This document shows, in pieces, positions 23,670 through 34,831 of a DNA stretch of 64,000 nt. The position numbers were made by a program, and so were the translations under genes. Numbering within the stretch: the stretch's first letter is position 1; the number at the start of each line of letters is the position of its first letter. The stretch comes from Lasiosphaeris hirsuta (lineage: Eukaryota > Ascomycota > Sordariomycetes > Sordariales > Lasiosphaeriaceae). A model generated the notes under the pieces. It saw nothing but the letters and a program-made list of their open reading frames with translations, had not been told where the DNA came from and did not search any database. The stretch spans positions 2,356,001-2,420,000 of the forward strand of contig JAUKUA010000002.1 in NCBI GenBank assembly GCA_030549175.1, read 5' to 3'.

Positions 23670-24190
23670 TCAGACAGCCTGCGAAACGCCGACCTTCTTC
23701 TTCTTGGCCTTGGCCTTGCGCTTCGTCCTGTCGCGCGGCTTCAGCGCCGACATGCCCGTCTTGCATACATCAGCGTAGCGACCGTAAAACGCCTCGAGAT
23801 CGGCCGGCTCCACCAACGTCGACAGTTTGACCTTGGAGGCCTTCTTCTCCCCGCCTTTGCCGTTCGTGGCGCGGATGAGCAGCGGCACCGGGCTGGCTGG
23901 GTGCAGCTCCGGGAAGGGGTTCTCTGGGGTGGGCGCCGGAAGGGCTTGACCGTAGGAGTCTGATGGGGGGTTAGAGAGGCGGAGTGAGGGTGGTGGAATG
24001 CTGAGCTACCCTGGCTGGGGGGGACGTACATCGCTTCTGTGTTAGGTAGATGGCCCCGTGATCTTTGGCCCGCCGGCCGATGAAGAGCTCAGTGAGCTTG
24101 GCGAAGAACTGGGGCGTCGTGTTAGACTTGGAGTCTTTGCACAGGGCTTATGTGAAATATTCATACCGCGTCATGTGTTAAAACGCCCAT
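23670..24190 (-). CDS. SRP14: SRP14, signal recognition particle 14 kDa subunit
   Basis: Three exons on the minus strand: 24190-24167, 24108-24030, 23959-23670; 130 aa. Exon 1 encodes only MGVLTHDA; the 58-nt intron 1 (GTATGA donor, TCTAAC branch, CAG acceptor) leads to FFAKLTELFIGRRAKDHGAI. Family knowledge: SRP14 binds the Alu domain of SRP RNA, and with its partner slows translation elongation while the ribosome is delivered to the ER. Seen: the SRP14 fold segments FFAKLTELF, IYLTQKR, VPLLIRATNGKG, VKLSTLVEP and DLEAFYGRYADVCKTGM, then a Lys/Arg-rich tail (KRKAKAKKKK) typical for RNA contact. Length is normal for a fungal SRP14. It is divergent from the SGD1 gene across 550 bp, pairing secretion with ribosome biogenesis, perhaps by chance. 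Confidence 0.93.
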
Positions 24191-24740
24191 GTTGGCGTTG
24201 GCTCTTGTCCTCTAGAAATGAGAGGCGCGATTCAACGGTGGTTTAGGCGGCGTGTGGGCGGATTGAGATATCCAAAACTGCCCCGCACAAGACTTGACGT
24301 CGTTTGGCTGTGGGTGAGTCGAGTGTTCCTTGTTGTAAAAATACTACGTCTAACCGTTTTGGGAACCTCTAGATGAAATGGAAAGTATTTGGGCCTTGAC
24401 AATCTCAGTTGAAGATACAATATCACAGTAGATAGGAAGGAGAATACGTTGTTTACTTCAAACCTAGATGAAAAGCTTTCAGAGCAGCCACACATCACCC
24501 TCACCATTCTTGCGAGAGCACTGTCGATTTACGCTGGGCACCACGGGCATCCACCAGGGTTGCGTATGCCCGGGGGAGTGTGTGGGGTTGGCTCATGTTT
24601 GGACCCCACCGACTTTTTACGGTTCTGCGAAGGCTCCACTGAAAAGTTCAGAATCACTCCAGCATTCGACAAGCGCATCCTCCATCGTGAGATAGCGATG
24701 CAAAACGTTCAACCATTGTTATTTACAAGCCGCCGTGGAA
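24191..24740. promoter_or_regulatory. divergent promoter region of SRP14 and SGD1
   Basis: 550 bp between two divergent start codons. An open plus-strand frame here is continuous with the SGD1 reading frame but precedes its real start and is out of frame with exon 1. No specific regulatory motif recognised. Confidence 0.45.
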
Positions 24741-27451
24741 ATGTCGCCACTAGACAAGAGGGGCCCCAAGCTCCCCATTCATCTGCTGAAGCAGATTGGC
24801 GGATCAGGTATGGAAGCCTCAACAAGATCCCGTCCGGGAGGTTCGTAACACCCCCAAAGCCTTTGCTAATACGCGCTCCAGAACCTAGCACCAGCAAGCC
24901 AGGGCGCGGGCAAGGAAACGGCCGCAGCAAGCCCCAAGAGCTGTCTAGAAAAGAGCGCCGAAAGGCCGAGAGGAGCGGCAAGAAAGCCCAGCGGGGCGGT
25001 CAAACCCAACAGCATATTAAGAAGCCGACGAGGCCGGGCTCCACGCCGGCCAAGATGTACCCTAAACCAATACTAAAGCAGAAGGTGCCAGAGCCTGAGG
25101 GTAGCGAAGAAGATAAAGATATGATTCTCGATGATGACCTTGTAGACGAAGACGACGAAGACGACGACAACGACGACAACGACGACAACGACGACAACGA
25201 CCAAGACGAGGAGGAGGATGATGATGACGAAGGCGAATATAGAAAGTCAAGCTTGCCACCACTATTGAGACCAGGTTTGCCGAGGGTTGTAAGGGAAAAG
25301 CTCGCGCAGGATGACGCCGAGATTGAGGAGTTGGAGAGGAAGCTCGGCATGAAGGGACGAAAGACACTCCCACAATCCTTCATGGACGATGGACTGGGTG
25401 ACCTTCTTAAAGGCGTGGTTGGTGGAGATATCGACCATGAAACACAGGAGAAGAAAAAGCGCAAGGCCGAAGCAGACGAGTGGCTTGCTTGCAAACGGAG
25501 GAAGGCGGTTGGGCAGGCCGAAAAGAATCGACAACGCCTGAACGGAGATTCCGACTCAGACCTAGAGGGGCTTGACGACGAAGACGAAGATATGCTCGAT
25601 GGCGACTTCGAAGGGGACGATGATGGCTCAGATGGAGATGAAGACGACTTTGGAGGATTTGATTCAGAGGCCGAATCCGAACCAGAGCCAGTGAAGAGGG
25701 TTCGCGAGAATCCGTATGTCGCCCCAGTAACACAGCAGGAGAGCGTAAAATACGTTCCTCCATCACTTCGAAAAGAAACTGGATCGGATGCGGAATTGGT
25801 CTCACGCATTCGACGACAAACGCAGGGTCTTGTCAACAGGGTGACAGAGTCAAACCTTCTGGCAATTCTTGGAGACATTGAAAAGCTCTATCAAGACAAC
25901 CCTCGGCAGCATGTCACATCTGTTCTGGTCGACCTCCTACTGGTTCAGGTGTGCGATCGAACTGCTCTCCCCGATACGCTTCTCATCCTTACAGCTGGGT
26001 TCGCCACGGCTGCCTGCAGGGTTATTGGCATGGATTTTGGGGCTCAGTTCATCCAAGAAGTGGTCGAGCGCTTCGACAGATACTACGAAGAGGCAAAGAG
26101 CGCTGCAGTTGAGCATCACAATGTGCCAAAGGAGACATCTAACCTAATCACCCTTCTCTCACAACTTTACAGCTTTCAAGTTGTGGGGCCAAATCTGCTC
26201 TTTGACTATATCCGCCTATTCCTTAGCGATCTGTCTGAGCTCACAGCAGAACTCCTGCTCAGGATTATTCGGATGTCGGGCCCAGCACTTAGACAGGAAG
26301 ACCCCATGTCACTGAAGGATATTGTTTCTTTGATTCGCCCTGCGGTTACCAAGATTGGAGAACAGAACCTTAGTGTGAGGACGAAGTTCATGATCGAGAC
26401 TATCAACGACCTGAAGAACAACAAGATGAAGGCTGGTGCGGGTGCATCGGCGATTGTGTCAGAGCACAGCATCCGTATGAAGAAGACTCTAGGTACGCTG
26501 AATGCCAGAAAGCTGAAATCAACCGAGCCTCTGCGGATTGGCCTCAAGGACATTCGAGACTCCGACAAGAAGGGCAAGTGGTGGCTTGTTGGCGCAAGCT
26601 GGGCCGGCCCTTCGAAGGACAAGATTAGCAAAAAGGCAGCGGTTGAGGGAAAGGAAGGTGAAGATTACGACGACGATGAGAGTCTTCTTCTTAGCAGCGA
26701 TGATGAGGGAATACCTGATTTTATGGAGCTCGCGAAGCAGCATAAGATGAATACGGATGTTCGACGGTCAATCTTCGTTGCCATCATGTATGCTGCTGAC
26801 TATGAGGACGCGTACTTGCGTATTCTCAAGCTCCGACTGAACAAGAAGCAGCAGACGGAGGTTGCCCACGTGGTAATCTACTGTTCTGGCACGGAGCAGC
26901 AGTACAATCCCTACTACACACTGATTGCCCAGAAGCTCTGCATGGACCGCAAAATCAGGTGGTCGCTCCAGGACAATCTGTGGAAGCTATTCCGGAGGCT
27001 TGGAGAGTCCATATTTGGCGACGATGTGGACGAGGCCGAAGAAACAGACGAGGGCGAAGACGCTGAGCTACGACGTCTAGTCAACAACGCAAAGTTATTT
27101 GGGTCTCTTGTGGCGAGCGGAACCCTGGCACTCAGCATTCTAAAGTGCCTCACCCTCCCGCTGCTGCAAGAAAAGACGCGCGCTTTTGTCGAGATCATGC
27201 TCATCACCACGCTCCAGGAATGTCAGTCAGACAAAGAGCGCGAGGGGGCAATTTCTAACGTTTTTGGAGCGGTCGAGTCAGCTCCCGAGCTTGCCACGGG
27301 CCTGCAGTGGTTTTTGAAGAAGGTCGTCCGGAAATCTCGCCTGGCAGGGAGTGAGGCCAAAACTAAGCAGCTCAAGGAGGCATGCAAAGAGGCGGATGGA
27401 GTGTTGCGCAACGCGCTGTCGGCGGCTCGCGACATTTGGGAGGATGAATAG
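24741..27451 (+). CDS. SGD1: SGD1/NOM1, nucleolar MIF4G-MA3 protein
   Basis: Two exons: 24741-24807 and 24882-27451; 878 aa. Exon 1 gives MSPLDKRGPKLPIHLLKQIG, the typical fungal start of this family. The 74-nt intron joins in phase 1 (GGS/EPSTSK). Family knowledge: Sgd1/NOM1 is an essential nucleolar protein that binds the DEAD-box helicase Fal1/eIF4AIII in 18S rRNA maturation. Seen: a basic N-terminus (SRKERRKAERSGKKAQ); an acidic region including four Asp-Asp-Asn repeats (about 110-140); further acidic blocks to about 285; a MIF4G domain from about 322 (ELVSRIRRQTQGLVNRVTES); and an MA3 domain from about 646 (VRRSIFVAIMYAADYEDAYLR). The continuous frame running further upstream (from 24449) is the 5' flank plus the intron read through, not coding. 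Confidence 0.94.
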
Positions 27452-28174
27452 GTCTTGGTTAGATAAATCAAGGGCTCGGTGGATCATGGCGACGCGCATT
27501 GAAGTGACAATGATGTCATGTCCAAGAGCGCTGAACGTATGTTAATTTGATACCCCGGCCTTGCGTAGCCAAGTGGTCCTCTCCATAGAACTTGTTTGCG
27601 TCGAGAGTCACTTGTCGAAGACGGTATTTTGTTGTGTGCTCAGCTTCCTTGCCCCTGCCTCACGCGTGCAGGACATCTCGCCTGCTAGACAAATTCATCA
27701 CATGATGCACGCGGGAGAATCATATAGTAGCGGTCCCCCCCTCATTCTGCTGCTGTTGGCATTAGTCAGTCGATGTCATGGTCTGCCAGTGTCGCTGAGG
27801 CGCGACGCAGAGCGCAGTGGTCATGGGATAAGCTGGCGGCCGACTTGCCCCTTGTCTGGTCGGAGAATGACGGGGTTCCGCTACCTGGTGGCAGGTGGCC
27901 ACCTGAGATTTAGCGGTCACAGTCTGGCATTCGGTCCCCCCATTCCCGGTCCGACCAATTGGATGCCAGAATTTGTGTTAGCTAGAAACGCTTCCCGACG
28001 GTTGAAGAGCCGGGACATTTTTTCAAGAACAACGAAGAGCTTCCGACTTGACCTCCCCCAACAATCCGCGACGCTGCCGTCAACACCCGTCCAACGCATC
28101 CCAATCCGCCCTTGGGATCCCTCTATCAATTGCACTCTTCCTCTTCACACAAGCTCTGGGCAGCAACTCCCAAC
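27452..28174. promoter_or_regulatory. SGD1 3' flank and LPD1 promoter
   Basis: 723 bp between tandem genes. It contains a perfect 14-bp palindrome, CAGGTGGCCACCTG, at 27892-27905. Otherwise only short frames without motifs. Confidence 0.45.
27892..27905. promoter_or_regulatory. 14-bp perfect palindrome with two E-box-like halves
   Basis: CAGGTGGCCACCTG, about 270 bp before the LPD1 start codon. Each half holds a CANNTG E-box, so a dimeric bHLH-type site is possible; no factor can be assigned. Confidence 0.4.
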
Positions 28175-29935
28175 ATGCTTTCGCAACGATTAATAGGCCG
28201 GGCCGCCGCGAGGTCCGCCTTCAGGCCGTCAGGGTATGATGCAGTCATCATCGTCTGGTAAAAAAATAAAATAGCTCGAGTGCTGATTGTGTGCAGTCTC
28301 CCGACAGTTATTCCTGCGATCCGCTCGACCCGGACGTTTGCATCCGCAGCTGGTAAGGATGGCTTCTTGTGTTGAGTTTGGCAACCCGGCTGATACGCGC
28401 GCAGAGGACAAGGATCTCGTCATTATTGGCGGAGGTGTTGCTGGCTATGTCGCCGCGATCAAGGCTGGCCAGGAGGGCATGAAGGTCCGTCGATTATCAC
28501 GATTATCTTCTTCCATAACTTCCGTTCACTGATGGTTTTCCTCTTTACGGCAGGTCACATGTATCGAAAAGCGCGGAACCCTCGGCGGAACCTGCCTCAA
28601 CGTTGGCTGCATTCCATCAAAATCGCTCCTGAACAACTCCCATCTGTACCACCAGATCCTCCACGACTCGAAGCACCGCGGCATCGAAGTCGGTGACGTA
28701 AAACTCAACCTCGCACAGCTGATGAAGGCGAAGGACACGTCCGTCTCCGGTTTGACCAAGGGCGTTGAGTTTCTTCTCAAGAAGAACGGTGTCGAGTATA
28801 TCAAGGGCGCGGGCACATTCCAGGATGAGCACACGGTCAAGGTTCAGCTCAATGACGGCGGTGAGACCACCGTTGTGGGCAAGAACATTTTGATCGCGAC
28901 CGGTAGCGAGGCCACCCCTTTCCCCGGCCTTCATATCGACGAGAAGCGGGTTGTCACCTCCACGGGCGCGATCGCGTTGACTGAGGTCCCGAAGAAGATG
29001 ACTGTTATTGGAGGTGGTATCATTGGCCTCGAGATGGCTTCTGTGTGGTCGCGTCTGGGATCCGAGGTTACCGTCGTTGAGTTTCTCGACCAGATCGGCG
29101 GCCCCGGAATGGATCTTGAGATCGCAAAGGCGACACAGAAGATCCTGAAGAAGCAGGGCATCATCTTCAAGACCGGTACCAAAGTCTTGAGCGGCAACAC
29201 GGGCGGCGAGCTTGTCACGCTCGATGTCGACGCTGCCAAGGGAGGCAAGCAGGAGACCGTGAGTTTTCCCGTTATGGTAATGAGCCACCATAGGCTGTGT
29301 GGCTAATTGTTCTATAGCTCGATGCCGACGTTGTTCTTGTTGCGATCGGTCGCCGACCCTACACCGGGGGCCTTGGACTTGAGAATATCGGCCTCGAGCT
29401 CGACGAGAGAGGGCGCGTCATTATCGACTCGGAGTATCGCACCAAGATCCCCCATATCCGCTGTGTTGGTGATGTCACCTTCGGGCCCATGCTTGCGCAC
29501 AAGGCCGAGGAGGAGGCTGTAGCTGTGGTGGAGTACATCAAGAAGGGTTATGGTCACGTCAACTACGGCTGCATTCCCTCCGTCATGTACACGTCCCCCG
29601 AGGTTGCTTGGGTTGGCCAGTCAGAGCAGGATCTCAAGAAGGCTGGTATCAAGTACCGGATCGGTACATTCCCCTTCAGCGCTAACTCACGGGCTAAGAC
29701 CAACCTCGATACAGAGGGCATGGTCAAGATTCTCGCGGACCCTGAGACGGACCGCCTGCTTGGAATTCACATCATTGGCCCCAACGCCGGTGAGATGATT
29801 GCCGAGGGCACTCTGGCTTTGGAATACGGGGCGTCGAGCGAGGACGTCGCACGTACCTGTCACGCACATCCCACGCTCTCGGAGGCGTTCAAAGAGGCAG
29901 CAATGGCGACGCACGGGAAGGCCATCCACTTCTAA
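28175..29935 (+). CDS. LPD1: dihydrolipoamide dehydrogenase (E3), mitochondrial
   Basis: Five exons: 28175-28233, 28297-28352, 28405-28484, 28554-29258, 29318-29935; 505 aa. Family knowledge: the FAD-linked E3 subunit reoxidises dihydrolipoyl groups with NAD+ in the pyruvate, 2-oxoglutarate and branched-chain dehydrogenases and the glycine cleavage system, in the mitochondrial matrix. Seen: an Arg/Ser/Ala-rich leader ([16 protein letters not shown], then [11 protein letters not shown]); FAD-binding [10 protein letters not shown]; the redox-active disulphide [16 protein letters not shown]-binding [29 protein letters not shown]; and the C-terminal catalytic [10 protein letters not shown] with GKAIHF ending. 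All catalytic residues are present and length is standard. The early introns split the leader and the first FAD motif, as in other filamentous fungi. The ATG is the first in frame and begins the leader. Confidence 0.96.
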
Positions 29936-30586
29936 GAGGATGTTTACTGGGTTGACTGGCGTAATTTCTTGTGTACTTGTAATGTAGCTTGTTTTCCAAG
30001 GGCATTGGTAAATAGACACAGCGGGATGGTAGTCCTTTCGTAGCACTGAAGCCGTTGTAGTTTTGCTGTCCCGGGATGAGACGACGCAGCATATCAAGCA
30101 GCGGGGCGGAAAAGGCTGAGGATAAAAAATAGAACAAAGCCTTTGGAGTTGATACTGGGCTTGGTCCGCCATTTGTGATTTCATTTTGGTATTAGTCCTC
30201 TGCTGTCTGCACCCTAACCCTGCCCATTCTGGCCAGACGGGTCTGCGGAACCCCATTCGCCAAGCCGCAGCTCCCACCCCCTAAACGGGACTTAACGGGA
30301 TGGCGCTTGGGCCATAGCCGTTCATGAGAGGAGAGGGTGGACCAATTGACCAATTGATCCTCGCTGGGTCCTGAGGTTCACGCCGTAATTGGCGGTCAGC
30401 CCATTTCTCTCCCGTATTCTTCAAACGCCGCCCCGACAATGCGGTGAGAAAACACACCATTGAACCTCGCGGGCGTCTGAAAAAGGGCGCCAATCCCCAA
30501 CACCACCTCTCCAGACCTCTCGCCCCCCCGATCCCCTCCTCCCGGCAGCAAACCCCTACAATCGGACTGGCGGGTGTTCCGGATTC
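29936..30586. promoter_or_regulatory. LPD1 3' flank and desaturase promoter
   Basis: 651 bp between tandem genes. Two CCAAT pentamers sit at 30342-30346 and 30350-30354 in a short direct repeat (ACCAATTG twice), about 235 bp before the desaturase ATG. They could serve a Hap/CBF-type factor. No gene seen. Confidence 0.45.
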
Positions 30587-32401
30587 ATGACGGATCCCGA
30601 TATTCTGATGGGCGGCCAGACCCTACAGGGCCAGAAGGCTGCGCGCTCATTGCCGGTCCTATCAGTACGGGAGGTTGAAGCTCTGATCGCTGAAGGGCGG
30701 GCAGTCATCATTGTCGACCAGCATGTGCTAAAAGTCGATGCATGGCTAAAGTACCATCCTGGCGGGGACAAAGCGATTATGCACATGGTTGGCCGAGATG
30801 CCACCGATGAAGTCAATGTGTTTGTGCCCCCGCAGATGGAATCCGCCACCTGACAATCGAGCTAACCCCCAGCCTGCAGCCTTCACTCGGCCGAGGCCCG
30901 CCGGATGATGGACAGATATCGGATCGGGAGGGTCGAAGGCCGCTGGAGGAACTTCCTGCCTCCCATCCAGGGCGGCACGTTTCGTGCCAACAACCCCGAC
31001 AGCAAGCGCGATGAAGAGGAAGCTGCTGTGCTGGCCCAGCTGATCGGGGACCTCCCGCCGTCGAGCCACGCCAGCTCCCGAGCGCCGTCACCCGTCTTCG
31101 ACGCTGCTGATGCCGGCTCAGCCGTGCGCCACCGCGGCCAATCGGGAGTGAGGGGGTCATCTTCGGCATCATCTATTTCCTCTGTCGAGGAGCTCGAGGC
31201 ACCACTGGATGGGATGGCCCATCTCGACGTGTTAACGATGAAGGAGATCAAGCTAGATCTCGACAGGTACCCCCCGCTCGACGACGAAACCCAGGACGCT
31301 ATCGTTCAGAAGTACCGGCTGCTGGGCGAGAGGATCAAGGCGGAGGGGTTGTTTGAGTGCAATTACTCTGCTTACGCTATCGAGGGGACGCGGTATGCCA
31401 TCCTCTTTGGACTGATGGTGTTTTTCCTCCACAAGGGGTGGTATACCGTCAGTGCCGTCTTCCTCGGGTGCTTTTGGCACCAACTGGTCTTCACTGCCCA
31501 TGATGCGGGTCACATGGGGATCACGCATAGCTTCCATGGTGACACGGTCATTGGCATCATTATTGCGGATTTCCTAGGGGGCTTATCCATTGGCTGGTGG
31601 AAGAGGAATCACAACGTCCACCACATCGTTACTAACTCGCCTGAGCATGACCCTGATATCGAGCATATGCCCTTTTTTGCCATCTCCCACCGTTTCCTCG
31701 GGTCCCTCCGATCAACTTACTACGACCGGATAATGCACTACGATGTATTCGCCAAGGCCCTCGTTTCGGTCCAGCATCACATGTACTTTTTTATCCTCCT
31801 TTTCGGCCGCTTCAACCTTTACCGCCTGTCGTGGGAATACCTCATCCTTGGACTTGGTCCGAAGAAGGGTCCAGCATGGTGGCATAGGCACCTGGAGATT
31901 GCCGGCAACCTCTTCTTCTGGGCTTGGTTCGGCTACGGCGTGCTGTACCGGTCGATTGACGGAAACTGGAACCGCTTCGTCTTCGTCATGGTCAGCCACA
32001 TGGTGACGGCGCCGTTGCACGGCCAGATCACGCTGTCGCACTTTGCCATGAGCACGGCCGACCTTGGTGTCGACGAGTCCTTCCCACAGAAGATGCTGCG
32101 CACCACTATGGACGTGGACTGCCCGCCTTGGCTCGACTTTTTTCACGGCGGTCTGCAGTTCCAGGCTATTCATCACCTGTATCCACGGATCCCGAGACAC
32201 AACCTGCGGAGGACGCAGAAGCTGGTGCAGGAGTTCTGTGACGATGTGGGCATCCCGTATGCGCTATATGGGTTTGTGGATGGAAATAAGGAGGTTATTG
32301 GGAGGTTGGCCGAGGTGGCGAGGCAGGCGGCTATCTTGGCCAAGTGCCAGAGAGTGGTGGCCGCGGCCGGCGGTGATTTACATCACGCCCATCATTCCTA
32401 G
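30587..32401 (+). CDS. sphingolipid delta-8 desaturase with cytochrome b5 domain
   Basis: Two exons: 30587-30819 and 30880-32401; 584 aa. The 60-nt intron (GTTTGT donor, GCTAAC branch) joins in phase 2 to give DEVNVLHSAEA, restoring the second heme ligand. Family knowledge: fungal front-end desaturases of this type insert the (E)-8 double bond into the long-chain base of glucosylceramide, at the ER. Seen: an N-terminal cytochrome b5 domain with the heme motif HPGG (about residue 57) and LHSAEA; a Ser-rich linker (about 115-200); hydrophobic membrane segments; and three histidine boxes HDAGH (about 284), HNVHH (about 321) and QFQAIHH (about 503), where Gln replaces the first His as is typical of front-end enzymes. 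All boxes are intact. It ends in a His-rich tail (HHAHHS). A delta-6/delta-5 fatty-acid desaturase is the main alternative, less likely in this group. Confidence 0.9.
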
Positions 32402-34506
32402 GGTTATATCCCTATCTTTTGGTTACCTCGGAAGAGGGCCAACAGTGTATGATTATTACTCTAGATGAGTATGTGATGATTATGAAATGGCTTCCGGGGC
32501 TTTCACTGAGACATTGGACGACCTAGGCAACTGTCTCTGCGCCATTCTATGTACAGGCTTGTTGCTTTACCATGCCAGCTGAGAAAAGCGAGGCCATTCG
32601 TGGATGCATTCTGCCTTGTATCGGTAGTCTAACGAGAGAATGGTCTAGGGCTATAACGAGCTGCAGCAAAGAGCCGTGCCAGATTCAACGCCCAGCACCC
32701 GGCACTTGGATCCGCTCCGTGGCAGCCAGAGAGCATGCTGCAGTCTGCCCAGGCTTCAGTGTTGATGCGGTCAGCCTTGGCATCTTCGAATTTGTTTTCC
32801 TCGATCGTCTGCAGTCAGGAAGTCAGCAGGTTGCAGAGCCGACCTCGAAACCGATGGCTCCTGAGTCAGGTAGCTCTAGTTCTGTTACTGTATCAGAGTG
32901 GGGAGACCTAAGACCCCCGAGACCCTGAGTTTCACACCCCAGGAGTGCCAAGGAATCTAGAACACCAGAAAACAAGATCTCATGTTGCACCACTCTCCAA
33001 GCCTCACTTGAGACTCTGCTGCATGTCCAGAAGGGATATCACATTCTCGCAGACAGCGGGAGTCGACTTGCTCTGTTCTCGGGGTTTCTCGCTTTGATTT
33101 CTGGGTTTTACCCATCTTGCTCATGTTTCTCTTTCCTTCTTTTTCTTCAGGGGTTGCCAAGGTTGTCTGTGTAACCGTAGTATGATGGCCCCAATGAGGC
33201 CTCTATCAACCCCGCCTCTTTGCTGGAGCAGTGGCACAATGTACACATAGTCCCTGTGTGTAAACACCAAGAGACGACTCTCAAGGGGGAGGGGTGTGGA
33301 AAAGCAAGCACGTACGTCCATGATGTGATCTATCCTGCTGCGGCACATGGTGAATGTGACGAGCTCTCTACAGCCAGTCCCCGGCAGCCTCCATCGTGCC
33401 CGGATCCGCACTACTCCGGGGACTTGGGAGACTTGTCTCATCCAATGTGGCTGCCCAATGGAGGGCGACGAGAGCCAGTAAAAAAAAGCTATACAAGATG
33501 GCTATAAGCCAACCAGGTCACATGGATTTGACGCCCCGAGCAGGGTATGGGCGTGGCAGCCCTCACCAGGGGGGGGGATAACCCGCCTAGGCAGGGCGGC
33601 CACACCTGCATACGGCTTGATGCCGGATTCCAGGTTATGCCGGTGTCTTTGAACATGCCCATAGGAAGCCGCGGCGGGTCTGGCTCCGCGGGCTATCGGC
33701 TTGGCTTGCCCCTTTGTGGCCTAGCCAGCACCCATCATAACCACGAAATAAGTGCCGAAGCCATTCATGCTGTGCGGCCGTGGGTGCAGTGGGGTTCGTT
33801 GAGGAGGATCAAAGAAGGGAGTATGGATAAGGCGCCAGCCCGCGTTCGTCTGAGACGATACCCACCTGGGATTCCTTCGGGTTGCGGGAGAGTAGCGGTG
33901 CTTTGGCATCATACCATGGTGGTTACTTTGTTCTCCTGTTGCTGGGTATCGGGGACTAACACGACCACCACGCTTTGCATCCCTGCGAACCCCCATCACC
34001 ATCCCGCCCAACATGCAGCCCAAGATCCCAAGATCCCATCTACGCTCGTGGGTAGGAGCGATCGTCTCTTGAGTTTCGATATCAAAGAACCTCATGTACG
34101 TATTGATAGGATGGCCGAGTCTGCGAGAGGGTGGTTAGACAAGATACACACGGTGGCAGCCGCCCTTTCCACAGAGAAAGAAACTATTCACACGTCAGTT
34201 GCGGTGATGGGTTGGTCGTCCAGCACAATATATCAGGCCCGGAGGTCGTTGGTCAGCCTCCTTTCTGTCTCTTCCGTCCATCGCACTCTCGTGGTCTATC
34301 AGTTGCATTCGTCGAACTCCAACCTTATGCTAGGCGCCGTTTCTGTCTTCTGACACCTCTTTTGAGTCGCTATATAAGTCCTTCTGGCTTTCCCTACTAC
34401 CCATCCTATCACATCTGCCTCGCTCTGAAGCCCTCGGTTCTGTCTCACGGGTCGGCCAGAAATACCAGTGGATCGCAACTTTATCCCCACCCCGCATCGA
34501 TCGAAA
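32402..34506. other. intergenic; long upstream region of the SMP-like gene
   Basis: About 2.1 kb. A 268-codon plus frame at 33547-34353 overlaps the promoter and lacks any domain or credible composition, so it is not called. A TATATAA box sits at 34371-34377. No other feature supported. Confidence 0.5.
34371..34377 (+). promoter_or_regulatory. TATA box of the SMP-like gene
   Basis: TATATAA followed by G, 130 bp upstream of the ATG at 34507. Most fungal housekeeping promoters lack a clear TATA, so this fits an inducible or highly expressed gene. Confidence 0.6.
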
Positions 34507-34831
34507 ATGGGTAGAGGTAAGATGGACGAGGCGGCAGCGGAAAGGATTCGGAGGGCGAGGGGTGATAAGGTATGCATATTTCTGATTCGTCCTTTTTGGC
34601 AAAAGTCCCGAGAGCAGAGAACCTGCTGAGGCGCGCGAGAAGTGAGTTTATTCACACGAAATCTTTGTGCAGGATGATTTTGCTAGACGGGCAGCCATTG
34701 CCGCCCGGCAGAACAATCAGAGTGGTGGCGGCAGCGGAGAAGGTGGTGGCAGCAAGGGGGACCAAAAGGGTGGTGAGCAGGACAAAACCAAGGACGGCGA
34801 CAAACAGAGCAGCGGCGGAGGAAGCAAGTGA
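34507..34831 (+). CDS. small hydrophilic SMP-like protein
   Basis: Two exons: 34507-34569 and 34673-34831; 73 aa. The 103-nt intron starts GTATGC and ends TTGTGCAG, phase 0. The N-terminal half (AAAERIRRARGDKDDFARRAAIAARQ) resembles the repeat of seed maturation protein (SMP/LEA-type) domains, small hydrophilic proteins often tied to desiccation or stress. The C-terminal half is low-complexity Gly/Ser/Lys/Asp/Gln. It has almost no hydrophobic residues, no signal peptide and no membrane segment, so it is probably a soluble, disordered, cytosolic or nuclear protein. The first ATG follows a TATA box by 130 bp; a second in-frame ATG six codons later is possible. Function is not established; the family match is short. 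Confidence 0.68.

Noticed and set aside
24449..24740. Upstream extension of the SGD1 reading frame
   Set aside because: The frame is open by chance. The family N-terminus lies in a different frame at 24741 and is joined by a clean intron.
25000..25878. 292-codon Ser-rich minus-strand frame
   Set aside because: Antisense shadow of the acidic region of SGD1; Asp/Glu codons read backwards as Ser/Leu/Val.
27556..27630. tRNA A-box-like TAGCCAAGTGG
   Set aside because: No matching B-box at the right distance and no cloverleaf can be drawn.
33547..34353. 268-codon plus-strand open frame
   Set aside because: Ends within the promoter of the SMP-like gene, close to its TATA box; no domain, no codon-like regularity, and the start is a non-ATG-like context in G-rich DNA.
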